DNA from: Micromonospora zamorensis | Lineage (GTDB): Bacteria; Actinomycetota; Actinomycetes; Mycobacteriales; Micromonosporaceae | Length of the DNA: 64,000 bases | Assembly (NCBI RefSeq): GCF_900090275.1 | Contig: NZ_LT607755.1 | Span: 5,828,001-5,892,000, forward strand | Reading direction: 5' to 3' | Part shown: one piece after another, positions 24,924-36,883 of the stretch | Position numbering within the stretch: the stretch's first letter is position 1 | Layout: each line of letters begins with the position of its first letter | The notes under the pieces: generated by a model | The model's input: the letters and a program-made list of their open reading frames with translations, nothing else | What the model was told of the DNA's origin: nothing | Databases searched by the model: none | Made by a program: the position numbers and the translations under genes

Positions 24924-27905
24924 TCAGCCCAACTCGGCCAGCAGCCGTTCCACCTCGTGCTGTTCCGGTGACTCGATCTGGCGGAACAGGGACAGCGCCC
25001 GGAACCAGTGCGACCGTGCCGCACCCGGGTCGGTGTCTCGCAGGCAGCGGGCGATACCGTCCAGCGCCCCGGCCTGTTCGTGCGGGGCGTTCATCCGGAC
25101 TGCATCGGCGAGCACCCGCCGGTGCAGGTCCGCCGCGCTGGCCACGTCCCCCTGGTCGAGCAGCGCACGGGCCAGCAGGTTGCGTGACACGCTGGCGGCG
25201 ATGCGGTCGCCGGACTTGGCCATGGCGGCGAGCGCCTCGCGATGCAGCGTCGCGGCCTCCTCCGGCCGACCCAGGATCCGCTCGATGGTGCCCAGCTCGT
25301 TGAGGACCTCGCCCTCGCCGAAGCGGTTGCCCTGCCGGCGCTTGAACTTCAACGCGAGCCGCAGGAACCGGCGTGCTCCCGAATAGTCGCCGAGCCGGGC
25401 CCGCACCGCCCCGAGGTGACCGAGGGCGTTGCACAGGCTGTTCATGTCGCCGGTCTCGCGGGCCAGGCGCAACTGCCGCCGCGAGGCCAGCCGCGCCTCC
25501 GGGTAGCGACCCGATGCCAGCAGCAGAAACGCCTGATTGTTGAGCATCGCGATGACCTCCGCCGGCTGGTCACCGCCGGAGACGAGCGACAGTGCCGCGG
25601 CGGAGTGGGCCATGGCGGGAGCCAGTTGCCAGTTCGCGCCGTACGCGACGGCCAGATTCCGGCGGACCGTCGCCTCACCACGCCGGTCGCCGAGCCGTTG
25701 ACGCAGCCGGAGCGCGACCTCCATCAGCTCAATGGCCTCCGGGAACCGCCCGAGCCGGAAGTAGCCCGAGGAGAGGTAGTTGCGCACTGTGGCGATGGCT
25801 CCCGCGTCGCCGAGCTGCTCGGCGGCGCTCAGCGCGACGGTGTGGGTGTCCACCAGCTCGTCCAGGTGGCCGTGCCTGAACAGATAGAACCAGGATGTGC
25901 GGGCCAGCTGCCAGCAGCGTTCCAGGTGCCCCTCGTCGGCGGCCAGCCGCACCAGCGCCGGAAGCGCCGCGCGGTTGGCGTCGAACCAGGCAGCATCATC
26001 CGAGACGGACGCCCGCACCAGATCGGCTCGGGGAGGTTCCGGCAGCACCAGGGCGGACCGACTGGCGACCGGCTCCATCCGACTGGCGATGGCGTGGGCC
26101 ACGTGCAGGTAATGATCAAGGAGTCGGACGGTGGCGGCCGTCCGGCTCGCTGCGGTCTCGGTGGTCTCCAACAGTTGTCGGGCGTATTCGCGCATCAGGT
26201 CGTGAAAGCGAAAACGGCCGGCTTCCGGCTCGTCGACGAGGTGCGCGTCGACGAGACTGTCCAGCAGGTCCTGGGCGTCCGGCAGGAGCAGGTCGGCGAT
26301 CGCCGCCGCCGCCCGATCGTCGAAGAAGCCCCCGGGATGCAGCGCCAGCAGCCGGAACATCCGCTGCTGGTCGAGGTCGAGCTGTGCGTACGACAGAGCG
26401 AAGGCCTGCCCGACGGAGCGTTCGCCGGCCGACAGCTCGGTCAGGGTGTCCCGTCCGGTGGCGAGCCGGTCCGCCAGGTCGCGGACCCGCCACCGGGGCC
26501 GGTGGGCGAGTCGGGCCCCCGCCAGCCGGATCGCCAGCGGCAGGTGCCCGCAGCGGGTGATCACCTCGGTGGTCGCCTCCGGCTCGGCGGCGACCCGGTC
26601 GGCACCGACCACCCGTCCGAGCAGCTCCACCGCCTCCTCGGGGTCGAGCACGGCCAGTGACGACGGTTTGCCGCCGTCCAGCCCGGCGAGCCGGCGGCGG
26701 CTCGTGATCAGGGTGAGGCTGTCCCGACCACTGGGCAGCAGCGGCGCGACCTGAGCGGCGCTGGCGGCGTTGTCGAGCACCACGATCGCCCGCCGTCCGG
26801 ACAGTTTGCTCCGCCACAGGGCGGCGCGTTCGTCAGCGTCGGCGGGGATCCGGTCCCCGGGGACACCGAGCTGGCGGAGCAGCGCGGCAAGGGCAGCGGC
26901 CGGCGGCAACGGCTCCCGTTCGCTGTGCCCGTGCAGGTCGATGAAGAGGTGCGCGTCGGGGTAACGGTCCGCGAGCGCCGTGGCGACGTGCACGGCCAGC
27001 GTGGTCTTCCCGCTGCCCGCCATGCCGTCGACGAGTTGGATTCGGGCGTCGTCTTCCTCGATCTCCTTCACCAGTCGGGCGAGGGTCTCCTGCCGTCCGA
27101 TGAAATCGTTGATCGCCCTGGGCAGTGCCCGGACCGGAGCGAAGGACCACTCCTCCGAACCGGTGACGGCCAGGTCGCCAGCGAGCACCCGTTGGTGCAG
27201 CTCCTGCAGCTCGGCACCTGGTTCGATGCCCAGCTCATCGGCGTAGAACCGCCGGCCCTCGCGATAGACCGCGAGCGCGTCGGCCTGCCGACCGACCGAG
27301 GACAGGGCGAGCATCAGCTGGCCGCGCAGCCGTTCTCGCAGCGGATGCTGGTCGACGCTTTCGGCGATCTCCTCGATCAGCTCGGCGGCCCGCCCGAGGC
27401 GCAGCTCGACGTCGACGCGCTCTTCCAGCGCAGTGAGGCGCTGTTCGTCGAGGGTCTGTGCGCGACGGCGGACGCTGCGGCTGGGAATGCCGCTGAGCGC
27501 CGGCCCTCGCCAGAGCGCCAGGGCCGCGTGGAACCGCTCAGCCGCCTCGGCGAACCGGCCGGCTGCGACAGCGGATCGGGCCTCATCGACGCCGCGGGTG
27601 AAGGTGTCGGCGTCCAGGTCGCTCGGGGCGATACGGATGCCGTACCCGGCCGGGTCGGTGACGATGATTTCCGGTGCCAGCCCCAGCTCGGCGAACCGTC
27701 GCCGCAACCGCGACACGCAGGTCTGCAGCTGGGCCCGGGCGGTTGCGGGCGGACGCTCCTCCCAGACCGCGTCCACCAAATCCTCGACGGGCACCAGCCG
27801 GCCGGAGCGCAGCAGCAGCATGGCGAGCACGATCCGGTCCCGGCCGGCGGTGACGGTGGCCTCGCCATCGCCAACGCGCAGAGGCCCCAGGATCCCGAAC
27901 CGCAT
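24924..27905 (-). CDS. SARP/AfsR-type regulator with NB-ARC and TPR domains
   Basis: 993-residue regulator. Residues 1-90 form an OmpR-like winged helix ([43 protein letters not shown]). Residues ~95-240 are the bacterial transcriptional activator domain ([20 protein letters not shown]). Then comes an NB-ARC ATPase with P-loop [15 protein letters not shown] and kinase-2 strand [12 protein letters not shown], and from ~650 a long TPR array ([40 protein letters not shown]). Such AfsR-like proteins activate secondary-metabolite or primary-metabolism genes, usually via ATP-dependent signalling. ATG 27905 with GGGGGAGCAG upstream. It lies between two fumarase genes; targets unknown. Confidence 0.93.
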   Translation of the reverse strand: MRFGILGPLRVGDGEATVTAGRDRIVLAMLLLRSGRLVPVEDLVDAVWEERPPATARAQLQTCVSRLRRRFAELGLAPEIIVTDPAGYGIRIAPSDLDADTFTRGVDEARSAVAAGRFAEAAERFHAALALWRGPALSGIPSRSVRRRAQTLDEQRLTALEERVDVELRLGRAAELIEEIAESVDQHPLRERLRGQLMLALSSVGRQADALAVYREGRRFYADELGIEPGAELQELHQRVLAGDLAVTGSEEWSFAPVRALPRAINDFIGRQETLARLVKEIEEDDARIQLVDGMAGSGKTTLAVHVATALADRYPDAHLFIDLHGHSEREPLPPAAALAALLRQLGVPGDRIPADADERAALWRSKLSGRRAIVVLDNAASAAQVAPLLPSGRDSLTLITSRRRLAGLDGGKPSSLAVLDPEEAVELLGRVVGADRVAAEPEATTEVITRCGHLPLAIRLAGARLAHRPRWRVRDLADRLATGRDTLTELSAGERSVGQAFALSYAQLDLDQQRMFRLLALHPGGFFDDRAAAAIADLLLPDAQDLLDSLVDAHLVDEPEAGRFRFHDLMREYARQLLETTETAASRTAATVRLLDHYLHVAHAIASRMEPVASRSALVLPEPPRADLVRASVSDDAAWFDANRAALPALVRLAADEGHLERCWQLARTSWFYLFRHGHLDELVDTHTVALSAAEQLGDAGAIATVRNYLSSGYFRLGRFPEAIELMEVALRLRQRLGDRRGEATVRRNLAVAYGANWQLAPAMAHSAAALSLVSGGDQPAEVIAMLNNQAFLLLASGRYPEARLASRRQLRLARETGDMNSLCNALGHLGAVRARLGDYSGARRFLRLALKFKRRQGNRFGEGEVLNELGTIERILGRPEEAATLHREALAAMAKSGDRIAASVSRNLLARALLDQGDVASAADLHRRVLADAVRMNAPHEQAGALDGIARCLRDTDPGAARSHWFRALSLFRQIESPEQHEVERLLAELG

Positions 27906-28053
27906 CTGCTCCCCCGCCGTGATCTGCAACTTGCAGCAGCGTAACCCGGCGGTCACACATTGACGCATGCTGGTGATAGTGATGTGAGAGCGGATCGACA
28001 GGGGTGCGCCTCAGACTCGCACCGGGTTGTCGGTGACGGCATCCGACGGGGGC

Positions 28054-28089
28054 GGTGCGCCCGCCCCACCCAATCGGGGCGGGCGCACC
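28054..28089 (-). terminator. hairpin downstream of class I fumarase (distal)
   Basis: Perfect 14-bp stem GGTGCGCCCGCCCC (28054-28067) / complement (28076-28089), 8-base loop, between the fumarase stop and the SARP start on the minus strand. Confidence 0.7.
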
Positions 28090-28114
28090 GATGTCGGCAG
28101 AGCACGGACGACAG

Positions 28115-28148
28115 ACGGGGTGCCGGGCGAGTTCGCCCGGCACCCCGT
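28115..28148 (-). terminator. hairpin downstream of class I fumarase (proximal)
   Basis: Perfect 16-bp stem ACGGGGTGCCGGGCGA (28115-28130) / complement (28133-28148). With the hairpin at 28054 it forms a tandem terminator that should insulate the SARP gene from fumarase transcription. Confidence 0.75.
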
Positions 28149-28162
28149 CGCGTACGTGGCGG

Positions 28163-29830
<1,668 letters not shown>

Positions 29831-29956
29831 GAGCGGCAAGCCTAGGGCAGACCGGTCGATCACTCCCACCCGCCGGGCGGGTCCTGGGACGCCGCTCTCA
29901 TCGCCTCGGGCCCGCCGCGCCTCCCCGCCGTCCAGATCCGCTGGTGACTCGCCCGC

Positions 29957-31417
29957 TCAGCCGTCCTTGCCGCCGTCCGGCTCGGGGCAGAGTTCGCCCT
30001 TCGGCCCGCAGTCGCCGTTGTTCGACCCGCCCGGCCCGGTGCCACCCGGCGCGGGATTCCCGCCGTCGCCGGGCGGTCGGGCGGGCGAGCCCCCGGCCGC
30101 ACCGAAGCGGACGTACCCGATCTCCCGCCCCTCGCCGACGATCATGCCCTGCGACCCGACCGCGAGGGCGTTCGCCGAGGTGCGCAGGACGGCCAGTTCC
30201 CGGCCGGTGCGCGGGTCCAGCGCGGCCAACCGGGACGGCTTCTCGTCGGCGACCACCGCCGCGTACGGGGTGAGCGCGGCACCGGCCTTGCCGCTGGCGG
30301 GTCGGGTCCACAGCACCTTCTCGGTGCCCAGCTCATGGGCGGCCACCGACCGCTTGTCGGCCGCCCGGAACACCGCCAGGCGGTCGTCGACCGCGATCAA
30401 CTTGGTGCCCGAGCCGCCGACCCAGAGCAGTCGCCCGTCGTACCCGTCGATGACCGCCTCGCGGCCGTCCGGGCCGACGCCGATCAGCACGTTCCGCGCG
30501 CCCTGCGGGTCTTCGCGCTGCACGCAGCCGGCGGAGTCGGCGGTGCGCAGGTTGACCCCGGCACGCTGCCAGGCCTCCTGCCCGGTCGCCGGGTCCCGGG
30601 CGGAGATGGCGAAGTAGCAGGTGCCGTCCTGGGATCGGGCGGCGATCCGCAGCATCCGGCCGCCCACCACGGACAGCCGCTCGTCCCGGCCGGGTTCGAC
30701 GTTCTGCAACACACGACCGGTGGCGGTGTCGACCACGTGCACCCGGCCGTCCACCGGGAACCCGAGCAGCGGTGGCGCGGGTTCCGCCCCGGCCACCCCG
30801 TCGTCGATCCGGGTGTTGGTGAGCCGGCGGGTGCCGCGCAGGCCAGGGTTGTCGGCGAGCAGGCCGCTGTGCACACCGGGCAGGAACGCCGTCCAGAGTG
30901 GCGTGGTGCCGCGCGGGTCCCAGGCGCTCAGGGTGCAGTCGGTGGCGTCCGTGCAGCGGGCGTCGAGGAGCAGGTTGCGGTACGTCCACACGGCCACCGC
31001 GTCGTCGTCGCGTCGCCGGGTCACCCCGGTGGCCGGGTCGAGCAGCTCGTACCCCTTGACCAGGAGCTTGCCCACGGCGACGACCGGGTCACGGTCGCCG
31101 CCGGCGACCGCCGACCAGTCCGCCTTGCGCTCCCACAGCTGGGTGCCGGTGGCCAGGCTGCGGGCCTCCACCCGGGTGCGCTGCTCGACCACGACGGAGT
31201 CGCCGGCGATGGTCACGCTGCGCGGAGTGCCGCCGACCCGTTGCTGCCAGACCACGTCGGGCTCGGAGATGGGTTCGCTGCGGTCCACCCAGTCCCACAG
31301 GCCGGGGAAGGGGTTCCACACGCCGGTCGCGGCGAGGGCGACGACCACGGCAAGGCCGAGCAGCAGCCCACCGCGCACGCTCCCCTTCGCCACACCGCAC
31401 ACCGTAGCCACGATCAC
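29957..31417 (-). CDS. membrane-anchored PQQ-like beta-propeller protein
   Basis: 486 residues. An N-terminal membrane segment (GGLLLGLAVVVALAATGVW) is followed by an extracytoplasmic eight-bladed-type propeller with repeated ATGxxLWxR motifs (SLATGTQLWERKADW, DTATGRVLQNV, DPATGQEAWQRAGV, DPRTGRELAVL) and a Pro/Gly-rich tail. No PQQ enzyme residues or second domain are visible, so a binding or scaffolding role outside the cell is more likely than catalysis. The ATG at 31417 or the following GTG codons could be the start. A related but distinct propeller gene lies at 38488. Confidence 0.82.
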   Translation of the reverse strand: MIVATVCGVAKGSVRGGLLLGLAVVVALAATGVWNPFPGLWDWVDRSEPISEPDVVWQQRVGGTPRSVTIAGDSVVVEQRTRVEARSLATGTQLWERKADWSAVAGGDRDPVVAVGKLLVKGYELLDPATGVTRRRDDDAVAVWTYRNLLLDARCTDATDCTLSAWDPRGTTPLWTAFLPGVHSGLLADNPGLRGTRRLTNTRIDDGVAGAEPAPPLLGFPVDGRVHVVDTATGRVLQNVEPGRDERLSVVGGRMLRIAARSQDGTCYFAISARDPATGQEAWQRAGVNLRTADSAGCVQREDPQGARNVLIGVGPDGREAVIDGYDGRLLWVGGSGTKLIAVDDRLAVFRAADKRSVAAHELGTEKVLWTRPASGKAGAALTPYAAVVADEKPSRLAALDPRTGRELAVLRTSANALAVGSQGMIVGEGREIGYVRFGAAGGSPARPPGDGGNPAPGGTGPGGSNNGDCGPKGELCPEPDGGKDG

Positions 31418-31472
31418 GGATCTTCCGTACGCCCACGCCGCCGTGTCGCCACGCTTTCTGGGCTCGGAGGTG

Positions 31473-31976
31473 TTAGAGCGCCCTTCCTTCGGCCCGAACG
31501 GCGCTCCGCACCAACGGAAGCGTGCGGTAGGGGATCTGCTCGGCCAACGCGATGATCGTGGACGCCCGGGTGATGCCCGCGGACGAGACGATCTGGTCGA
31601 TGACCCGTTGCAGGTCGGTGTTCGAGCGGGCCACGATCCGGCAGAGCAGGTCGCTGGAGCCGGTGATGGTGTGCGCCTCCAGCACCTCGGGGATGGCGGC
31701 GAGGTGGGCGGTGACCGGGTCGTGGCCGTGCCGCTGGCTGATCTCCAGGGTGACGAAGCTGGTCACTCCGAACCCGATCGCGGCCGGTGAGATCTCCGGG
31801 CCGAAGCCCTCGATGACCCGCCGCTCGACCAGCTTGTCCAGCCGGGCCTGCACGGTGCCCCGGGCCACGCCGAGGCGACGGGAGCACTCCAGGACCCCGA
31901 TCCGCGGTTCCTCGGCGAGCAGTTCGATCAAGCGCACATCGAGCCCGTCGAGCTGTACATTCTGCTCACCATTCAT
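31473..31976 (-). CDS. Lrp/AsnC family transcriptional regulator
   Basis: 167 residues. An N-terminal HTH (LDVRLIELLAEEPRIGVLEC, RRLGVARGTVQARLDKLVER) is followed by an AsnC ligand-binding/oligomerisation domain (FVTLEISQRHGHDPVTAHLA, HTITGSSDLLCRIVARSNTD). Lrp proteins usually sense an amino acid. Start ATG 31976. It is divergent from hppD with about 139 bases between starts; control of tyrosine catabolism is a reasonable inference, with tyrosine or phenylalanine as candidate effector. Confidence 0.92.
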   Translation of the reverse strand: MNGEQNVQLDGLDVRLIELLAEEPRIGVLECSRRLGVARGTVQARLDKLVERRVIEGFGPEISPAAIGFGVTSFVTLEISQRHGHDPVTAHLAAIPEVLEAHTITGSSDLLCRIVARSNTDLQRVIDQIVSSAGITRASTIIALAEQIPYRTLPLVRSAVRAEGRAL

Positions 31977-32007
31977 GGGTGCCAACCATACCGAATGCGC
32001 AACCTGA

Positions 32008-33321
<1,314 letters not shown>

Positions 33322-33332
33322 CACTTGCGAGC

Positions 33333-34040
33333 GTGACGCAGCCTCCGTCGTACCCGACGCCGCCGGTCGGTGGGCCTCAGCCCGCCGCCGGCGCCGTCGC
33401 GCCGCCGCCCGGACCACACCCGCAGGGGTACGCCGCGCCGCCGCAGTACGCTCCACCCGGTTACGCCCCGCCGCAGTGGCACGCCGGACCACCCGGCCCG
33501 CTGCCCCCGCCGCTGAGCCCGGGCGGTCAGCCGCTGGCCAGCTTCGCCGACCGGCTGCTGGCCTGGCTGATCGACACGGCGCTGGCGACCGCCGTGTCGC
33601 TGGCGTTGTTCAGCCCGTTCTTCGTCATCCTGTGGCTGCGCATGTTCAGCGAGATGACCCGGACCAACCCGGACGGAACCCTCGTGGAACCCGACCCGGC
33701 CGTCTTCCTCGTGGACTTCTTCCTGCCGATGATCCTGCTCCAGTTCGGGCTCATCGTGGTGATGCTCGGGCTCTACTGGCTCTACCACGTGGAATACCTC
33801 AAGCGCCGCGGTCAGACCCTCGGCAAGAAGGTCATGAAGCTGCGGGTGGTGCCGCTCGACCCGACCCGCACGCTCAACCGGGGAATGGCCGGGCGACGGT
33901 GGGTGGTGCAGTACCTGGCGGGCTCGTTGGTCCCCGGGAGCAGCTACCTCGATGGGCTCTGGCAGCTTTGGGACAAGCCGTGGCAGCAGTGCCTCCACGA
34001 CAAGTTCGCCGAAACAGTCGTCGTTAAGGTGTCCTCGTGA
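33333..34040 (+). CDS. RDD family membrane protein with Pro-rich N-terminus
   Basis: 235 residues. A Pro/Tyr/Gln-rich N-terminus of about 65 residues is followed by an RDD domain: LASFADRLLAWLIDTALATA with the Arg-Asp-Asp-type start, central membrane segments LFSPFFVILWLRMF and MILLQFGLIVVMLGLYWLYH, then RRGQTLGKKVMKLRVV. RDD proteins are small integral membrane proteins of uncertain function, some linked to Na+/H+ exchange or protein secretion. The GTG start at 33333 is 11 bases after hppD. It overlaps the next RDD gene by 4 bases (GTGA). Confidence 0.85.
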   Translation: MTQPPSYPTPPVGGPQPAAGAVAPPPGPHPQGYAAPPQYAPPGYAPPQWHAGPPGPLPPPLSPGGQPLASFADRLLAWLIDTALATAVSLALFSPFFVILWLRMFSEMTRTNPDGTLVEPDPAVFLVDFFLPMILLQFGLIVVMLGLYWLYHVEYLKRRGQTLGKKVMKLRVVPLDPTRTLNRGMAGRRWVVQYLAGSLVPGSSYLDGLWQLWDKPWQQCLHDKFAETVVVKVSS

Positions 34041-35092
34041 GTGTGCAACCCGGCTGGTACGTCGACCCCGCCGACACCGAGACCCGGCGCTACTGGGACG
34101 GCGAGGGTTGGCTCGGCGCGCCCATTCCCGTCGACGCCACCCCGCCGGACGGCCCACCGCCGCCCGAGCCGGTCACGCCGCCCGAGCCGCCCACGCCCCC
34201 AACCTCCGGCCCGACCTCCCCGGGGCCCGTCGCACCCGGCTGGCCGCCACACCAGGGCCCACAACCCGGACCACAACCGGGGTATGGCCCGCCGCCGGGT
34301 CACGGCCCGGGCTGGGGACCGCAGGCCGGCCCGCCCGGTTGGGGTCCGCAGGCCGGCCCGCCCGGTTGGGGTCCGCAGGGCGGCCCTCCCGGCTGGGCCC
34401 CTCCGGGTGACCAGTCCGCCGGGACGCCCCCGGCCGGTCAACCCGGCTGGGCGCCTCCGGCTGGTCACCCCGGCTGGGTGATACGACCGCCCGAGCCTCG
34501 GCCGCACGGCCTCAGGCTGGCCGGTTACGGCCGCCGGCTCACCGCGCGGCTGATCGACCTCGCGCTCCTCCTCGCACTGAACGTGGTGGTCAACGGCTGG
34601 TTCGTCTGGCGCTGGGCACAGGAGTGGGCACCGTACTGGCAGGAGTTGTTCCGGCGCGCCGCGCGCGGCGACACCTCCGCCGAGGGCCTGCCCGTTCCTG
34701 GCGAGCAGGCAGGATCGCTCCTCGTGGTGATCCTGCTGATCGCTACCGCGCTGTGGCTGGCGTTCGAGGTGCCCGCCATGGCCGCCGGTGGGCAGACCGT
34801 CGGCAAGCGGGTGATGCGGATCCGGGCGGTGCCGATGGCCGCTGACCAGCCGTTGGGCTTCGGCCGGGCGCTGAGCCGGTGGAGCACGCTGGGCCTGCCG
34901 ACGCTGCTCTGGTACTGCGCCGGGATCGGCCTGGTGCTGCAATTCGTCGATTCCCTGTCCCCCCTCTGGGACCACCCCCTGCGCCAGGCGCTGCACGACA
35001 AGCGCGCGCAGACGGTGGTCGTCGAAGTCCCCTACCGCTCCGCTTCCGCCCCCTCGAACGACCGCGACCAGCCCCCGGGAGACACCCCATGA
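34037..35092 (+). CDS. RDD family membrane protein with DUF2510 domain and Pro/Gly repeats
   Basis: 351 residues. It opens with a DUF2510 motif (QPGWYVDPADTETRRYWDGE), followed by about 120 residues of Pro/Gly/Gln repeats, including three GPQAGPPGW-like units. The RDD domain comes next (HGLRLAGYGRRLTARLIDLA, AAGGQTVGKRVMRIRAVPM, FVDSLSPLWDHPLRQALHDK). The GTG start overlaps the preceding RDD gene stop. The two RDD genes form a coupled pair and may assemble together. The 3' end overlaps the aminotransferase gene by 4 bases. Confidence 0.87.
   Translation: MSVQPGWYVDPADTETRRYWDGEGWLGAPIPVDATPPDGPPPPEPVTPPEPPTPPTSGPTSPGPVAPGWPPHQGPQPGPQPGYGPPPGHGPGWGPQAGPPGWGPQAGPPGWGPQGGPPGWAPPGDQSAGTPPAGQPGWAPPAGHPGWVIRPPEPRPHGLRLAGYGRRLTARLIDLALLLALNVVVNGWFVWRWAQEWAPYWQELFRRAARGDTSAEGLPVPGEQAGSLLVVILLIATALWLAFEVPAMAAGGQTVGKRVMRIRAVPMAADQPLGFGRALSRWSTLGLPTLLWYCAGIGLVLQFVDSLSPLWDHPLRQALHDKRAQTVVVEVPYRSASAPSNDRDQPPGDTP
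34319..34399 (+). repeat. 27-bp tandem repeats in the RDD gene
   Basis: Two identical 27-base units (34319-34345 and 34346-34372) and a third diverged unit to 34399 encode the repeated nonapeptide GPQAGPPGW. Copy number may vary between strains. Confidence 0.8.
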
Positions 35093-36192
35093 CCGACTCC
35101 GGACGTCACCAGCCGGCGCTGCGGCTGACCCGCGCCGACCTGGACGCGTTGCCCAACTACGTGCCGGGGCGCAGCCCTGCCGACCTGGCTCGGGAGTTGG
35201 GCCTGCCGGAGGCCATCAAGCTGGCCAGCAACGAGGTTCCCTACGGGCCGCTGCCCGGCGTGGTGGAGGCGGTCACCGAGGCGATCACCACCTCGCACCG
35301 CTACCCGGACATGGGCGTGGTCGCGCTGCGTGACGCGCTGGCCCAGCGGTACGGCGTGGACGCCGACCGGATCGCCACCGGCTGCGGTTCGGTGGCGCTG
35401 GCCGAGCACCTGGTCCGGGCCACCTGCCTGCCCGGCGACGAGGTGCTCTACTCGTGGCGGTCGTTCGAGGCGTACCCGATCATCGTGGCGACCAGCGGCG
35501 CGACCAGCGTGCGGGTGCCCAACGACGCCGGGCACGGGCACGACCTGGCGGCGATGGCCGCGGCGGTGACCGAACGGACCCGGGTGATTTTCGTCTGCAA
35601 CCCGAACAACCCCACGGGTACGGCGTTGCGCCGGGCCGAGTTGGACCGGTTCCTCGACGCGGTGCCGGACGACGTGCTGGTGGTGATCGACGAGGCGTAC
35701 CGGGAGTTCGTCACCGACCCGGAGGTGCCGGACGGGCTCGACTACCTGGACCGGCCCAACGTGGCGGTGCTGCGCACGCTGTCGAAGGCGTGGGGGCTCG
35801 CCGGGCTGCGAATGGGCTGGTTGGTCGCCCAGCCGGTGGTGGCCGCCGCGATCCGCAAGGTGGCGACGCCGTTCTCCAGCAGCACGGCGGCCCAGGCCGG
35901 TGCGCTCGCGGCGCTGACCCAGGCGGCCGAGATGGAGCGCCGCTGCGCCCTGGTCGTCGCCGAGCGGGACCGGGTCACCGAGGCTGTCCGCAAGTTCGTG
36001 CCGGACCTGCCGACGAGTCAGGCCAACTTCGTCTGGCTCCCGCTGGCCGACCGCGCGGTGGCGTTCGGCAAGGCGTGCGAGGCGCGTGGCGTGATCGTCC
36101 GGCCGTTCGCCGGGGACGGCGTCCGGGTCACCGTCGGCACCCCGGCCGAGAACGACGCGTTCCTGGCCGCCGCCGAGGCGGCGCTGACCTGA
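35089..36192 (+). CDS. hisC: histidinol-phosphate / aromatic aminotransferase
   Basis: 367-residue class I/II aminotransferase of the HisC group using pyridoxal phosphate. Substrate loop IKLASNEVPYGPLPG; Asn/Asp contacts in VIFVCNPNNPTGTALRR and VLVVIDEAYREFV; the Schiff-base Lys is in LRTLSKAWGLAGLRMG. Length and start suit HisC2/Pat paralogs that prefer aromatic substrates; no other his gene is near, and hppD lies upstream, so a role in aromatic amino-acid transamination is plausible (inferred). ATG 35089 overlaps the RDD stop (ATGA), so it is translationally coupled. Confidence 0.88.
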   Translation: MTDSGRHQPALRLTRADLDALPNYVPGRSPADLARELGLPEAIKLASNEVPYGPLPGVVEAVTEAITTSHRYPDMGVVALRDALAQRYGVDADRIATGCGSVALAEHLVRATCLPGDEVLYSWRSFEAYPIIVATSGATSVRVPNDAGHGHDLAAMAAAVTERTRVIFVCNPNNPTGTALRRAELDRFLDAVPDDVLVVIDEAYREFVTDPEVPDGLDYLDRPNVAVLRTLSKAWGLAGLRMGWLVAQPVVAAAIRKVATPFSSSTAAQAGALAALTQAAEMERRCALVVAERDRVTEAVRKFVPDLPTSQANFVWLPLADRAVAFGKACEARGVIVRPFAGDGVRVTVGTPAENDAFLAAAEAALT

Positions 36193-36231
36193 GCGTTGAC
36201 CTGGTGTGACCAACCAGTGACATAAGAGGCG

Positions 36232-36261
36232 TTTGTCCTGTTTAGGGTGTTTTTACCCCTA
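36232..36261 (+). promoter_or_regulatory. possible promoter/operator of the WxL-like gene
   Basis: TTTGTCC (36232-36238) followed five bases later by AGGGT, with GGGT/ACCC forming a small dyad around a T-run (36245-36258). A similar TTTGTCC-N4-AGGGT arrangement lies upstream of the LPXTG gene at 38429-38444. Proposed as a shared signal; unproven. Confidence 0.4.
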
Positions 36262-36328
36262 TCTTTCGAAGTAGCCGGCCGTGCGAGGACGCACGCCTGC
36301 TCACTTCGAGAAAACGGGGTAACGAACA

Positions 36329-36883
36329 GTGCGTACTGCCAAGATCTGTCTCGCCGGGGCGGCCGCCGCCGCGATGGTGGGAGTCCTCGCTGCACCGGCC
36401 GCTGCCGCGCCGACCGACACCACGACCACCACCTTCGAGGTGCTCGTCGGCACCCTCGACATCGACGCGCCGGCCGCCGCCGACCTCGGTGATGGCGCCC
36501 CCGGCGGCACCATCACCGGCCAGCTCGGCACGGTGACCGTCACCGACTCCCGGGGTGCCACCAACGCGTCCTGGGTGGCCTCGGTGACGGCGACGGTCTT
36601 CCAGACCGGCGGCGCCTCACCGCCCGAGACGATCCTTCCGGAAGAGATCAACTACTGGTCCGGCCCGTTGACGGCGTCCACCGGCGACGGCACCCTCACG
36701 CCGGGACAGGCGGCCGCCGGCGACGCCGATCCGCTGTCCAGCGTCACCCCGCTCACCGCGTTCACCCACTCCGGCGGCACCGGCGGCAACACCGCCAGCT
36801 GGAACCCCACCCTGGTGGTCAACGTCCCGCTGGACAGCATCGCGGGCGTCTACACCGGCACGGTGACGCATTCGGTGGCGTAG
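36329..36883 (+). CDS. secreted WxL-domain-like surface protein
   Basis: 184 residues: a signal peptide (KICLAGAAAAAMVGVLAAPA, cleavage near AAAAPT), then a beta-rich domain. The C-terminal part, SWNPTLVVNVPLDSIAGVYT followed by GTVTHSVA, resembles the end of WxL cell-wall-binding domains. The first Trp motif is present, but the second TWxL is degenerate (THSV). WxL proteins bind peptidoglycan non-covalently. The GTG start at 36329 is the first in-frame start before the signal peptide. It is followed at once by a DUF916-like membrane protein, and a small LPXTG protein is nearby, as in Firmicutes csc clusters. Confidence 0.75.
   Translation: MRTAKICLAGAAAAAMVGVLAAPAAAAPTDTTTTTFEVLVGTLDIDAPAAADLGDGAPGGTITGQLGTVTVTDSRGATNASWVASVTATVFQTGGASPPETILPEEINYWSGPLTASTGDGTLTPGQAAAGDADPLSSVTPLTAFTHSGGTGGNTASWNPTLVVNVPLDSIAGVYTGTVTHSVA

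Noticed and set aside
23245..25386. 713-codon plus-strand frame
   Set aside because: Runs antisense through fumC and the SARP gene, both with complete signature motifs; a GC-driven artefact.
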